A model generated the notes under the pieces. It ran no database searches, was not told the DNA's origin, and worked only from the letters and a program-made list of their open reading frames with translations. DNA of 64,000 nt from Gordius sp. MW1 (taxonomy: Eukaryota > Nematomorpha > Gordioida > Gordea > Gordiidae), in assembly GCA_964036665.1 (NCBI GenBank), contig OZ038531.1, positions 11,408,168 to 11,472,167 on the forward strand. Direction: 5' to 3'. Each line of letters opens with the position of its first letter. Position 1 is the stretch's first letter. Shown in pieces: positions 23,001-36,700 of this stretch. Both the position numbers and the translations under genes were made by a program.

Positions 23001-24486
23001 AATTAAGCACTCACGTTGCGATACAACAAACTAATCGCAACAATAAAACGTTGTCTTTTGTCAAAATGATAGTTCTCGCAGCTTAAAACCTCTTTTCGGA
23101 TGTAAATCGAGGATAATAGGATTCTCAAATTGGCTTACTTTTATATATTTTTTCATGCGGTTTCACATAGAATCGAAAAAAATAAATATTTTTACCCCAA
23201 AATTTTTCATATATTTTTCTTACAACCGTATGCATCCGATGTAAGTTGTCGTTTTCAGACGTGGTTTCGATGATAAAAAGTAAAATTTTATCAGAATCAG
23301 AAAACTATTACTTTAAAATCATGATCGCATAGTGAATTTTTGAAAAATTAAGCACTCACGTTGCGATACAACAAACTAATCGCAACAATAAAAGTTGTCT
23401 TTTGTCAAAATGATAATTCTCGCAGCTTAAAATCTCTTTTCGGAAGTAAATCGAGGATAATAGGATTCTCAAATTGGCTTACTTTTATATATTTTTTCAT
23501 GCTCTTTCACAGAGAATCGAAAAAAATAAAAATTTTTACCTCAAAATTTTTCACATATTTTTCTTTGAACCGTATTCATCCGATGAAAGTTGTCGTTTTC
23601 AGACGTGGTTTCTATGATCCCAAGTAAAAATTTATCAGAATCTGAAAACTATTACTTTGAAATCATGATCGCATAGAGCCTTTTTCAAAAATTAAGCACT
23701 CACGTTGCGGTACTACAAACTAATCGCAACAATAAAACGTTGTCTTTTGTCAAAATGATAGTTCTCGCAGCTTAAAACCTCTTTTCGGAAGTCAATCGAG
23801 GATAATAGGATTCTCAAATTGGCTTACTTTTATATATTTTTTCATGCGGTTTCACATAGAATCGAAAAAAATAAATATTTTTACCCCAAAATTTTTCATA
23901 TATTTTTCTTACAACCGTATGCATCCGATGTAAGTTGTCGTTTTCAGACGTGGTTTCGATGATAAAAAGTAAAAATTTATCAGAATCAGAAAACTATTAC
24001 TTTAAAATCATGATCGCATAGTGAATTTTTGAAAAATTAATCACTCACGTTGCGATACAACAAACTAATCGCAACAATAAAAGTTGTCTTTTGTCAAAAT
24101 GATAGTTCTCGCAGCTTAAAACCTCTTTGCGGAAGTCAATCGAGGATAATAGGATTCTCAAATTGGCTTACTTTTATATATTTTTTTACCTCTTTCACAT
24201 AGAATCGAAAAAAATAAATTTTTTTACCTCAAAATTTTTCACATATTTTTCTTTGAACCGTATTCATCTGATGAAAGTTGTCGTTTTCAGATGTGGTTTC
24301 TATGATCCCAAGTGAAAATTTATCAGAATCTGAAAACTATTACTTTGAAATCATGATCGCATAGAGCCATTTTCAAAAATTAACCACTCACGTTGCGGTA
24401 CAACAAACTAATCGCAACAATAAAACGTTGTCTATTGTCAAAATGATAGTTCTCGCATCTTAAAACCTCTTTTCGGAAGTCAATCG
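20005..24486. repeat. Partial higher-order repeat, 13 monomers (bcdefghijk g k l)
   Basis: Class b restarts at 20005 and runs in order to k at 23110, followed by g, k and l. The stretch about 22000-23050 matches about 12690-13740 at an offset of 9309 bp, sharing TTTTAAAAAATTAAGC and CCCAAGCAAAAA. This is the last block of the left-type organisation. Confidence 0.83.
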
Positions 24487-26554
24487 AGGATAATAGGATT
24501 CTCAAATTGGCTTACTTTTATATATTTTTTCATGCTCGTTCACATAGAATCGAAAAAAATAAATATTTTTACCTCAAAAATTTTCACATATTTTTCTTAC
24601 CGTATGCATCCGATGAAAGGTGTCGTTTTCAGACATGGTTTCTATGATAAAAAGTAAAAATTTATCAGAATCTGAAAACTATTACTTTAAAATCATGATC
24701 GCATAGAGCAGTTTTCAAAAATTAAGCACTCACGTTGCGATACAACAAACTAATCGCAACAATAAAACGTTGTCTTTTGTCAAAATGATAGTTCTCGCAG
24801 CTTAAAACCTCTTTTCGGAAGTCAATCGAGGATAATAGGATTCTCAAATTGGCTTACTTTTATATATTTTCTCATGCTCTTTCACGTAGAATTGAAAAAA
24901 ATAAATTTTTTTGCCTCAAAATTTTTCACATATTTTTCTTTGAACCGTATTCATCCGATGAAAGTTGTCGTTTTCAGACGTGGTTTCTATGATCCCAAGT
25001 AAAAATTTATCAGAATCTAAAAACTATTACTTTGAAATCATGATCGCATAGAGCAGTTTTCAAAAATTAAGCACTCACGTTGCGATACAACAAACTAATC
25101 GCAACAATAAAACGTTGTCTTTTGTCAAAATGATAGTTCTCGCAGCTTAAAACCTCTTTTTGGATGTCAATCGAGGATAATAGGATTCTCAAATTGGCTT
25201 ACTTTTATATATTTTTTTACGCTCTTTCACATAGAATCGAAAAAAATAAATATTTTTACCTCAAAATTTTTCACATATTTTTCTTTGAACCGTATTTATC
25301 CGATGAAAGGTGTCGTTTTCAGACATGGTTTCGATGATAAAAAGTAAAAATTTATCAGAATCAGAAAACTATTACTTTGAAATTATGATCGCATAGAGCA
25401 GTTTTCAAAAATTAAGCACTCACGTTGCGATACAACAAACTAATCGCAACAATAAAACGTTGTCTTTTGTCAAAATGATAGTTCTCGCAGCTTAAAACCT
25501 CTTTTCAGAAGTCAATCGAGGATAATAGGATTCTCAAATTGGCTTACTTTTATATATTTTTTCATGCTCTTTCACAGAGAATCGAAAAAAATAAATATTT
25601 TTACCTCAAAATTTTTCACATATTTTTCTTTCTACCGTATGCATCCGATGAAAGGTGTCGTTTTCAGACATGGTTTCTATGATAAAAAGTAAAAATTTAT
25701 CAGAATCTGAAAACTTTTACTTTGAAATCATGATCGCATAGAGCAGTTTTCAAAAATTAAGCACTCACGTAGCGATACAAAAAACTAATCGCAACATAAA
25801 ACGTTGTCTTTTGTCAAAATGAATAGTTCTGGCAGCTTAAAACCTCTTTGCGGAAGTCAATCGAGGATAATAGGATTCTCAAACTGGCTTACTTTTATAT
25901 ATTTTTTTACGCTCTTTCACATAGAATCGAAAAAAATAAATATTTTTACCTCAAAATTTTTCACATATTTTTCTTTGAACCCATATTCATCCGATGAAAG
26001 TTGTCGTTTTCAGACGTGGTTTCTAAGATCCCAAGTAAAAATTTATCAGAATCTGAAAACTATTACTTTGAAATCATGATCGCATAGAGTCATTTTCAAA
26101 AATTAAGCACTCACGTTGAGGTACAACATACTAATCGCAACAATAAAACGTTGTCTTTTGTCAAAATGATAGTTCTCGCAGCTTAAAACCTCTTTTCAGA
26201 AGTCAATCGAGGATAATAGGATTCTCAAATTGGCTTACTTTTATATATTTTTTCATGCTCTTTCACAGAGAATCGAAAAAAATAAATATTTTTACCTCAA
26301 AATTTTTCACATATTTTTCTTTGAACCGTATTCATCCGATGAAAGTTGTCGTTTTCAGACGTGGTTTCTATGATCCCAAGTGAAAATTTATCAGAATCTG
26401 AAAACTATTACTTTGAAATCATGATCGCATAATACATTTTAGAAAAATTAAGCACTCACGTTGCGATACAACAAACTAATCGCAACAATAAAACGTTGTC
26501 TTTTGTCAAAATGATAGTTCTCGCAGCTTAAAACCTCTTTTCAGAAGTCAATCG
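24487..26554. repeat. Mixed zone: six monomers, several one-off
   Basis: This is the least regular stretch. The monomer at 24487 has CATGCTCGTTC and lacks a few bases before CCGTATGC. That at 24829 has TTTTCTCATGC, CACGTAGAATTG and TTTTTTTGCCTC. That at 25174 has GTATTTATCC with GACATGGTTTCGATG. That at 25864 has GAACCCATATT, CTAAGATCCC and GTTGAGGTAC. That at 26210 has GCATAATACATTTTAG. None of these full combinations recurs elsewhere in the window. It separates left-type from middle-type organisation. Confidence 0.8.
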
Positions 26555-29500
26555 AGGATAATAGGATTCTCAAATTGGCTTACTTTTATATATTTTTTCA
26601 TGCTCTTTCACATAGAATCGAAAAAAATAAATATTTTTACCTCAAAATTTTTCACATATTTTTCTTTCTACCGTATGCATCCGATGAAAGGTGTCGTTTT
26701 CAGACATGGTTTCTATGATAAATAGTAAAAATTTATCAGAATCTGAAAACTATTACTTTGAAATCATGATCGCATAGAGCCATTTTCAAAAATTAAGCAC
26801 TCACGTTGCGGTACAACAAACTAATCGCAACAATAAAACGTTGTCTTTTGTCAAAATGATAGTTCTGGCAGCTTAAAACCTCTTTTCGGAAGTCAATCGA
26901 GGATAATAGGATTCTCAAATTGGCTTACTTTTATATATTTTTTTACGCTCTTTCACATAGAATCGAAAAAAATAAATATTTTTACCTCAAAATTTTTCAC
27001 ATATTTTTCTTTGAACCGTATTCATCCGATGAAAGTTGTCGTTTTCAGACGTGGTTTCTATGATCCCAAGTAAAAATTTATCAGAATCTAAAAACTATTA
27101 CTTTGAAATCATAATCGCATAGAGCAGTTTTCAAAAATTAAGCACTCACGTGGCGATACAACAAACTAATCGCAACAATAAAACGTTGTCTTTTGTCAAA
27201 ATGATAGTTCTCTCAGCTTAAAACCTCTTTTCGGAAGTCAATCGAGGATAATAGGATTCTCAAATTGGCTTACTTTTATATATTTTTTTACGCTCTTTCA
27301 CATAGAATCGAAAAAAATAAATATTTTTACCTCAAAATTTTTCACATATTTTTCTTTGAACCGTATTCTTCCGATGAAAGTTGTCGTTTTCAGACGTGGT
27401 TTCTATGATCCCAAGTAAAAATTTATCAGAATCTAAAAACTATTACTTTGAAATTATAATCGCATAGAGCAGTTTTCAAAAATTAAGCACTCACGTGGCG
27501 ATACAACAAACTAATCGCAACAATAAAACGTTGTCTTTTGTCAAAATGATAGTTCTCTCAGCTTAAAACCTCTTTTCAGAAGTCAATCGAGGATAATAGG
27601 ATTCTCAAATTGGCTTACTTTTATATATTTTTTCATGCTCTTTCACATAGAATCGAAAAAAATAAATATTTTTACCTCAAAATTATTCATATATTTTTCT
27701 TTCAACCGTATGCATCCGATGAAAGTTGTCGTTTTCAGACGTGGTTTCGATGATAGAAAGTAAAAATTTATCAGAATCAGAAAACTATTACTTTAAAATC
27801 ATGATCGCATAGTAAATTTTTGAAAAATTAAGCACTCACGTTGCGATACAACAAACTAATCGCAACAATAAAACGTTGTCTTTTGTCAAATGATAGTTCT
27901 CGCAGCTTAGAATCTCTTTTCGGAAGTAAATCGAGGATAATAGGATTCTCAAATTGGCTTACTTTTATATATTTTTTCATGCTCTTTCACAGAGAATCGA
28001 AAAAAATAAATATTTTTACCTCAAAATTTTTCACATATTTTTCTTTGAACCGTATTCATCCGATGAAAGTTGTCGTTTTCAGACGTGGTTTCTATGATCC
28101 CAAGTAAAAATTTATCAGAATCTGAAAACTATTACTTTGAAATCATGATCGCATAGAGCCATTTTCAAAAATTAAGCACTCACGTTGCGATACAACAAAC
28201 TAATCGCAACAATAAAACGTTGTCTTTTGTCAAATGATAGTTCTCGCAGCTTAGAATCTCTTTTCGGAAGTAAATCGAGGATAATAGGATTCTCAAATTG
28301 GCTTACTTTTATATATTTTTTTACGCTCTTTCACATAGAATCGAAAAAAATAAATATTTTTGCCTCAAAATTTTTCACATATTTTTCTTTTAACCGTATT
28401 CATCCGATGAAAGCTGTCGTTTTCAGACGTGGTTTCTATGATCCCAAGTAAAAATTTATCAGAATTTTAAAACTATTACTTTGAAATCATAATCGCATAG
28501 AGCGTTTTCAAAAATTAAGCACTCACGTTGCGATACAACAAACTAATCGCAACAATAAAACGTTGTCTTTTGTCAAAATGATAGTTCTCGCAGCTTAAAA
28601 CCTCTTTTCGGAAGTCAATCGAGGATAATAGGATTCTCAAATTGGCTTACTTTTATATATTTTTTCATGCTCTTTCACATAGAATCGAAAAAAATAAATA
28701 TTTTTACCTCAAAATTTTCACATATTTTTTTTTCTACCGTATGCATCCGATGAAAGTTGTCGTTTTCAGACGTGGTTTCTATGATCCCAAGTGAAAATTT
28801 ATCAGAATCTGAAAACTATTACTTTGAAATCATGATCGCATAGAGCCATTTTCAAAAATTAAGCACTCACGTTGCGGTACAACAAACTAATCGCAACAAT
28901 AAAACGTTGTCTTTTGTCAAAATGATAGTTCTTGCAGCTTAAAACCTCTTTTCGGAAGTCAATCGAGGATAATAGGATTCTCAAATTGGCTTACTTTTAT
29001 ATATTTTTTTACGCTCTTTCACATAGAATCGAAAAAAATAAATATTTTTACCTCAAAATTTTTCACATATTTTTCTTTGAACCGTATTCATCCGATAAAA
29101 GTTGTCGTTTTCAGACGTGGTTTCTATGATCCCAAGTAAAAATTTATCAGAATCTGAAAACTATTACTTTGAAATCATGATCGCATAGAGCAGTTTCCAA
29201 AAATTAAGCACTCACGTTGCGATACAACAAACTAATCGCAACAATAAAACGTTGTCTTTTGTCAAAATGATAGTTCTCGCAGCTTAAAACCTCTTTTCGG
29301 AAGTCAATCGAGGATAATAGGATTCTCAAATTGGCTTACTTTTATATATTTTTTCATGCGGTTTCACATAGAATCGAAAAAAATAAAAATTTTTACCCCA
29401 AAATTTTTCATATATTTTTCTTACAACCGTATGCATCCGATGTAAGTTGTCGTTTTCAGACGTGGTTTCGATGATAAAAAGTAAAAATTTATCAGAATCA

Positions 29501-30343
29501 GAAAACTATTACTTTAAAATCATGATCGCATAGTGAATTTTTGAAAAATTAAGCACTCACGTTGCGATACAACAAACTAATCGCAACAATAAAAGTTGTC
29601 TTTTGTCAAAATGATAGTTCTCGCAGCTTAAAACCTCTTTGCGGAAGTCAATCGAGGATAATAGGATTCTCAAATTGGCTTAATTTTATATATTTTTTTA
29701 CCTCTTTCACATAGAATCGAAAAAAATAAATTTTTTTACCTCAAAATTTTTCACATATTTTTCTTTGAACCGTATTCATCTGATGAAAGTTGTCGTTTTC
29801 AGACGTGGTTTCTATGATCCCAAGTGAAAATTTATTAGAATCTGAAAACTATTACTTTGAAATCATGATCGCATAGAGCCATTTTCAAAAATTAACCACT
29901 CACGTTGCGGTACAACAAACTAATCGCAACAATAAAACGTTGTCTATTGTCAAAATGATAGTTCTCGCATCTTAAAACCTCTTTTCGGAAGTCAATCGAG
30001 GATAATAGGATTCTCAAATTGGCTTACTTTTATATATTTTTTCATGCTCTTTCACATAGAATCGAAAAAAATAAATATTTTTACCTCAAAATTTTTCACA
30101 TATTTTTCTTTCTACCGTATGCATCCGATGAAAGGTGTCGTTTTCAGACATGGTTTCTATGATAAAAAGTAAAAATTTATCAGAATATGAAAACTTTTAC
30201 TTTGAAATCATGATCGCATAGAGCCATTTTCAAAAATTAAGCACTAACGTTGCGATACAACAAACTAATCGCAACAATAAAACGTTGTCTATTGTCAAAA
30301 TGATAGTTCTCGCATCTTAAAACCTCTTTTCGGAAGTCAATCG
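26555..30343. repeat. Higher-order repeat, 11 monomers (b/c d e f g h i j k l m)
   Basis: A last run in the ancestral order, but with middle-region sub-variants: GATGATAGAAAG in f, GTCAAATGATAG (one A lost) with CTTAGAATC after f and g, TTTTAACCG in h, CCGATAAAAG in j and GGCTTAATTTT in l. From about 28460 it matches about 31905 onwards at an offset of 3443 bp. It is a plausible precursor of the 10-mer unit to its right. Confidence 0.82.
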
Positions 30344-30688
30344 AGGATAATAGGATTCTCAAATTGGCTTACTTTTATATATTTTTTTACGCTCTTTCAC
30401 ATAGAATCGAAAAAAATAAATATTTTTACCTCAAAATTTTTCACATATTTTTCTTTGAACCGTATTCATCCGATGAAAGTTGTCGTTTTCAGACGTGGTT
30501 TCTATGATCCCAAGTAAAAATTTATCAGAATCTAAAAACTATTACTTTGAAATCATAATCGCATAGAGCAGTTTTCAAAAATTAAGCACTCACGTGGCGA
30601 TACAACAAACTAATCGCAACAATAAAACGTTGTCTATTGTCAAAATGATAGTTCTCGCATCTTAAAACCTCCTTTCGGAAGTCAATCG
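30344..30688. repeat. Reference monomer, class d'
   Basis: A d-class body (AATCTAAAAAC, CATAATCGC, CACGTGGCG) joined to the 3' end typical of l/m monomers (CTATTGTC, CTCGCATC), followed by CCTCCTTTCGG. It opens the 10-monomer unit of the middle region. Copies start at 33787, 36889, 40331 and 43775, with partial hybrids at 45154 and 48590. Confidence 0.88.
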
Positions 30689-31033
30689 AGGATAATAGGA
30701 TTCTCAAATTGGCTTACTTTTATATATTTTTTCATGCTCTTTCACAGAGAATCGAAAAAAATAAATATTTTTACCTCAAAATTTTTCACATATTTTTCTT
30801 TGAACCGTATTCATCCGATGAAAGTTGTCGTTTTCAGACGTGGTTTCTATGATCCCAAGTAAAAATTTATCAGAATCTGAAAACTATTACTTTGAAATCA
30901 TGATCGCATAGAGCCATTTTCAAAAATTAAGCATCACGTTGCGATACAACAAACTAATCGCAACAATAAAACGTTGTCTTTTGTCAAAATGAATAGTTCT
31001 GGCAGCTTAAAACCTCTTTTCGGAAGTCAATCG
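30689..31033. repeat. Reference monomer, class g'
   Basis: Carries CACAGAG with AAATAAATATTTTT, and GAGCCATTTTC followed by AAGCATCACG (one C lost), then the inserted A in GAATAGTTCTGGCAG. Many copies have GGATTTTCAAATTGG. Copies start at 34132, 37234, 40676, 45844 and 48934. Confidence 0.88.
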
Positions 31034-31379
31034 AGGATAATAGGATTCTCAAATTGGCTTACTTTTATATATTTTTTCATGCTCTTTCACATAGAATCGA
31101 AAAATATAAATATTTTTACCTCAAAATTTTTCACATATTTTTCTTTGAACCCATATTCATCCGATGAAAGTTGTCGTTTTCAGACGTGGTTTCTATGATC
31201 CCAAGTAAAAATTTATCAGAATCTGAAAACTATTACTTTGAAATCATGATCGCATAGAGCCATTTTTAAAAATTAAGCACTCACGTTGCGGTACAACAAA
31301 CTAATCGCAACAATAAAACGTTGTCTTTTGTCAAAATGATAGTTCTGGCAGCTTAAAACCTCTTTTCGGAAGTCAATCG
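31034..31379. repeat. Reference monomer, class p
   Basis: Diagnostic sites are ATCGAAAAATATAAAT, GAACCCATATTCATCC (an inserted base that ends the ORF frame differently), GAGCCATTTTTAAA, GTTGCGGTAC and CTGGCAGC. Copies start at 34477, 37579, 41021, 46189, 49279 and 50660. The GAACCCATATT change already appears at 25980, in the monomer starting at 25864, which may be the ancestor of the class. Confidence 0.9.
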
Positions 31380-31724
31380 AGGATAATAGGATTCTCAAAT
31401 TGGCTTACTTTTATATATTTTTTTACGCTCTTTCACATAGAATCAAAAAAAATAAAAATTTTTACCTCAAAATTTTTCACATATTTTTCTTTGAACCGTA
31501 TTCATCCGATGAAAGGTGTCGTTTTAAGACATGGTTTCTATGATCCCAAGTAAAAATTTATATGAATCTGAAAACTATTACTTTGAAATCATGATCGCAT
31601 AATGCATTTTTGAAAAATTAAGCACTCACGTTGCGATACAACAAACCAATCGCAACAATAAAACGTTGTCTTTTGTCAAAATGATAGTTCTCGCAGCTTA
31701 AAACCTCTTTGCGGAAGTCAATCG
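31380..31724. repeat. Reference monomer, class q
   Basis: Diagnostic sites are CATAGAATCAAAAAA, GAAAGGTGTCGTTTTAAGACATGG, CTATGATCCC, TATATGAATCTG, GCATAATGCATTTTTG and often CAAACCAATCG. The 3' half resembles class a, so q is probably an a-derived monomer. It is absent left of 31 kb and becomes the commonest class right of 51 kb (for example 51006, 52041, 52731, 53765, 56172, 56862, 57552, 58586, 60992). Confidence 0.9.
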
Positions 31725-33786
31725 AGGATAATAGGATTCTCAAATTGGCTTACTTTTATATATTTTTTCATGCTCTTTCACATAGAATCGAAAAAAATAA
31801 ATATTTTTACCTCAAAATTATTCACATATTTTTCTTTCAACCGTATGCATCCGATGAAAGTTGTCGTTTTCAGACGTGGTTTCGATGATAGAAAGTAAAA
31901 ATTTATCAGAATTTTAAAATTACTTTGAAATCATAATCGCATAGAGCATTTTCAAAAATTAAGCACTCACGTTGCGATACAACAAACTAATCGCAACAAT
32001 AAAACGTTGTCTTTTGTCAAAATGATAGTTCTCGCAGCTTAAAACCTCTTTTCGGAAGTCAATCGAGGATAATAGGATTCTCAAATTGGCTTACTTTTAT
32101 ATATTTTTTCATGCTCTTTCACATAGAATCGAAAAAAATAAATATTTTTACCTCAAAATTTTCACATATTTTTCTTTCTACCGTATGCATCCGATGAAAG
32201 TTGTCGTTTTCAGACGTGGTTTCTATGATCCCAAGTGAAAATTTATCAGAATCTGAAAACTAGTACTTTGAAATCATGATCGCATAGAGCCATTTTCAAA
32301 AATTAAGCACTCACGTTGCGGTACAACATACTAATCGCAACAATAAAACGTTGTCTTTTGTCAAAATGATAGTTCTCGCAGCTTAAAACCTCTTTTCGGA
32401 AGTCAATCGAGGATAATAGGATTCTCAAATTGGCCTACTTTTATATATTTTTTTACGCTCTTTCACATAGAATCGAAAAAAATAAATATTTTTACCTCAA
32501 AATTTTTCACATATTTTTCTTTGAACCGTATTCATCCGATAAAAGTTGTCGTTTTCAGACGTGGTTTCTATGATCCCAAGTAAAAATTTATCAGAATCTG
32601 AAAACTATTACTTTGAAATCATGATCGCATAGAGCAGTTTCCAAAAATTAAGCACTCACGTTGCGATACAACAAACTAATCGCAACAATAAAACGTTGTC
32701 TTTTGTCAAAATGATAGTTCTCGCAGCTTAAAACCTCTTTTCGGAAGTCAATCGAGGATAATAGGATTCTCAAATTGGCTTACTTTTATATATTTTTTCA
32801 TGCGGTTTCACATAGAATCGAAAAAAATAAATATTTTTACCCCAAAATTTTTCATATATTTTTCTTACAACCGTATGCATCCGATGTAAGTTGTCGTTTT
32901 CAGACGTGGTTTCGATGATAAAAAGTAAAAATTTATCAGAATCAGAAAACTATTACTTTAAAATCATGATCGCATAGTGAATTTTTGAAAAATTAAGCAC
33001 TCACGTTGCGATACAACAAACTAATCGCAACAATAAAAGTTGTCTTTTGTCAAAATGATAGTTCTCGCAGCTTAAAACCTCTTTGCGGAAGTCAATCGAG
33101 GATAATAGGATTCTCAAATTGGCTTAATTTTATATATTTTTTTACCTCTTTTACATAGAATCGAAAAAATAAATTTTTTTACCTCAAAATTTTTCACATA
33201 TTTTTCTTTGAACCGTATTCATCTGATGAAAGTTGTCGTTTTCAGACGTGGTTTCTATGATCCCAAGTGAAAATTTATTAGAATCTGAAAACTCTTACTT
33301 TGAAATCATGATCGCATAGAGCCATTTTAAAAAATTAACCACTCACGTTGCGGTACAACAAACTAATCGCAACAATAAAACGTTGTCTATTGTCAAAATG
33401 ATAGTTCTCGCATCTTAAAACCTCTTTTCGGAAGTCAATCGAGGATAATAGGATTCTCAAATTGGCTTACTTTTATATATTTTTTCATGCTCTTTCACAT
33501 AGAATCGAAAAAAATAAATATTTTTACCTCAAAATTTTTCACATATTTTTCTTTCTACCGTATGCATCCGATGAAAGGTGTCGTTTTCAGACATGGTTTC
33601 TATGATAAAAAGTAAAAATTTATCAGAATATGAAAACTTTTACTTTGAAATCATGATCGCATAGAGCCATTTTCAAAAATTAAGCACTAACGTTGCGATA
33701 CAACAAACTAATCGCAACAATAAAACGTTGTCTATTGTCAAAATGATAGTTCTCGCATCTTAAAACCTTTTTTCGGAAGTCAATCG

Positions 33787-36700
33787 AGGATAATAGGATT
33801 CTCAAATTGGCTTACTTTTATATATTTTTTTACGCTCTTTCACATAGAATCGAAAAAAATAAATATTTTTACCTCAAAATTTTTCACATATTTTTCTTTG
33901 AACCGTATTCATCCGATGAAAGTTGTCGTTTTCAGACGTGGTTTCTATGATCCCAAGTAAAAATTTATCAGAATCTAAAAACTATTACTTTGAAATCATA
34001 ATCGCATAGAGCAGTTTTCAAAAATTAAGCACTCACGTGGCGATACAACAAACTAATCGCAACAATAAAACGTTGTCTATTGTCAAAATGATAGTTCTCG
34101 CATCTTAAAACCTCCTTTCGGAAGTCAATCGAGGATAATAGGATTTTCAAATTGGCTTACTTTTATATATTTTTTCATGCTCTTTCACAGAGAATCGAAA
34201 AAAATAAATATTTTTACCTCAAAATTTTTCACATATTTTTCTTTGAACCGTATTCATCCGATGAAAGTTGTCGTTTTCAGACGTGGTTTCTATGATCCCA
34301 AGTAAAAATTTATCAGAATCTGAAAACTATTACTTTGAAATCATGATCGCATAGAGCCATTTTCAAAAATTAAGCATCACGTTGCGATACAACAAACTAA
34401 TCGCAACAATAAAACGTTGTCTTTTGTCAAAATGAATAGTTCTGGCAGCTTAAAACCTCTTTTCGGAAGTCAATCGAGGATAATAGGATTCTCAAATTGG
34501 CTTACTTTTATATATTTTTTCATGCTTTTTCACATAGAATCGAAAAATATAAATATTTTTACCTCAAAATTTTTCACATATTTTTCTTTGAACCCATATT
34601 CATCCGATGAAAGTTGTCGTTTTCAGACGTGGTTTCTATGATCCCAAGTAAAAATTTATCAGAATCTGAAAACTATTACTTTGAAATCATGATCGCATAG
34701 AGCCATTTTTAAAAATTAAGCACTCACGTTGCGGTACAACAAACTAATCGCAACAATAAAACGTTGTCTTTTGTCAAAATGATAGTTCTGGCAGCTTAAA
34801 ACCTCTTTTCGGAAGTCAATCGAGGATAATAGGATTCTCAAATTAACTTACTTTTATATATTTTTTCATGCTCTTTCACAGAGAATCGAAAAAAATAAAA
34901 ATTTTTACCTCAAAATTTTTCACATATTTTTCTTTGAACCGTATTCATCCGATGAAAGTTGTCGTTTTCAGACGTGGTTTCTATGATCCCAAGTAAAAAT
35001 TTATCAGAATCTGAAAACTATTACTTTGAAATCATGATCGCATAGAGCCTTTTTCAAAAATTAAGCACTCACGTTGCGGTACTACAAACTAATCGCAACA
35101 ATAAAACGTTGTCTTTTGTCAAAATGATAGTTCTCGCAGCTTAAAACCTCTTTTCGGAAGTCAATCGAGGATAATAGGATTCTCAAATTGGCTTACTTTT
35201 ATATATTTTTTCATGCGGTTTCACATAGAATCGAAAAAAATAAATATTTTTACCCCAAAATTTTTCATATATTTTTCTTACAACCGTATGCATCCGATGT
35301 AAGTTGTCGTTTTCAGACGTGGTTTCGATGATAAAAAGTAAAAATTTATCAGAATCAGAAAACTATTACTTTAAAATCATGATCGCATAGTGAATTTTTG
35401 AAAAATTAATCACTCACGTTGCGATACAACAAACTAATCGCAACAATAAAAGTTGTCTTTTGTCAAAATGATAGTTCTCGCAGCTTAAAACCTCTTTGCG
35501 GAAGTCAATCGAGGATAATAGGATTCTCAAATTGGCTTACTTTTATATATTTTTTTACCTCTTTCACATAGAATCGAAAAAAATAAATTTTTTTACCTCA
35601 AAATTTTTCACATATTTTTCTTTGAACCGTATTCATCTGATGAAAGTTGTCGTTTTCAGATGTGGTTTCTATGATCCCAAGTGAAAATTTATCAGAATCT
35701 GAAAACTATTACTTTGAAATCATGATCGCATAGAGCCATTTTCAAAAATTAACCACTCACGTTGCGGTACAACAAACTAATCGCAACAATAAAACGTTGT
35801 CTATTGTCAAAATGATAGTTCTCGCATCTTAAAACCTCTTTTCGGAAGTCAATCGAGGATAATAGGATTCTCAAATTGGCTTACTTTTATATATTTTTTC
35901 ATGCTCGTTCACATAGAATCGAAAAAAATAAATATTTTTACCTCAAAAATTTTCACATATTTTTCTTTCTACCGTATGCATCCGATGTAAGTTGTCGTTT
36001 TCAGACGTGGTTTCGATGATAAAAAGTAAAAATTTATCAGAATCAGAAAACTATTACTTTAAAATCATGATCGCATAGTGAATTTTTGAAAAATTAAGCA
36101 CTCACGTTGCGATACAACAAACTAATCGCAACAATAAAAGTTGTCTTTTGTCAAAATGATAGTTCTCGCAGCTTAAAACCTCTTTGCGGAAGTCAATCGA
36201 GGATAATAGGATTCTCAAATTGGCTTAATTTTATATATTTTTTTACCTCTTTCACATAGAATCGAAAAAAATAAATTTTTTTACCTCAAAATTTTTCACA
36301 TATTTTTCTTTGAACCGTATTCATCTGATGAAAGTTGTCGTTTTCAGACGTGGTTTCTATGATCCCAAGTGAAAATTTATTAGAATCTGAAAACTATTAC
36401 TTTGAAATCATGATCGCATAGAGCCATTTTCAAAAATTAACCACTCACGTTGCGGTACAACAAACTAATCGCAACAATAAAACGTTGTCTATTGTCAAAA
36501 TGATAGTTCTCGCATCTTAAAACCTCTTTTCGGAAGTCAATCGAGGATAATAGGATTCTCAAATTGGCTTACTTTTATATATTTTTTCATGCTCTTTCAC
36601 ATAGAATCGAAAAAAATAAATATTTTTACCTCAAAATTTTTCACATATTTTTCTTTCTACCGTATGCATCCGATGAAAGGTGTCGTTTTCAGACATGGTT

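Larger units (their letters stand above)
30344..33786. repeat. Higher-order repeat, 10-mer (d' g' p q f/h i j k l m), copy 1
   Basis: Ten monomers, 3443 bp. The monomer at 31725 is an f/h hybrid (f 5' part with GATAGAAAG, then h GAATTTTAAAATTAC) and is only 341 bp. The d' g' p start recurs at 33787, 36889 and 40331. Confidence 0.86.

Noticed and set aside
25804-26079. Longest ORF, 91 codons
   Set aside because: It is longer only because of the GAACCCATATT insertion in the same satellite frame and CTAAGATCCC (lacking the usual TATGA stop region). No coding signature is seen.
30974-31198. 74-codon ORF repeated in class g'-p junctions
   Set aside because: Created by the inserted A of g' and ended differently because of the extra base in GAACCCATATT. 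It is a by-product of satellite indels.
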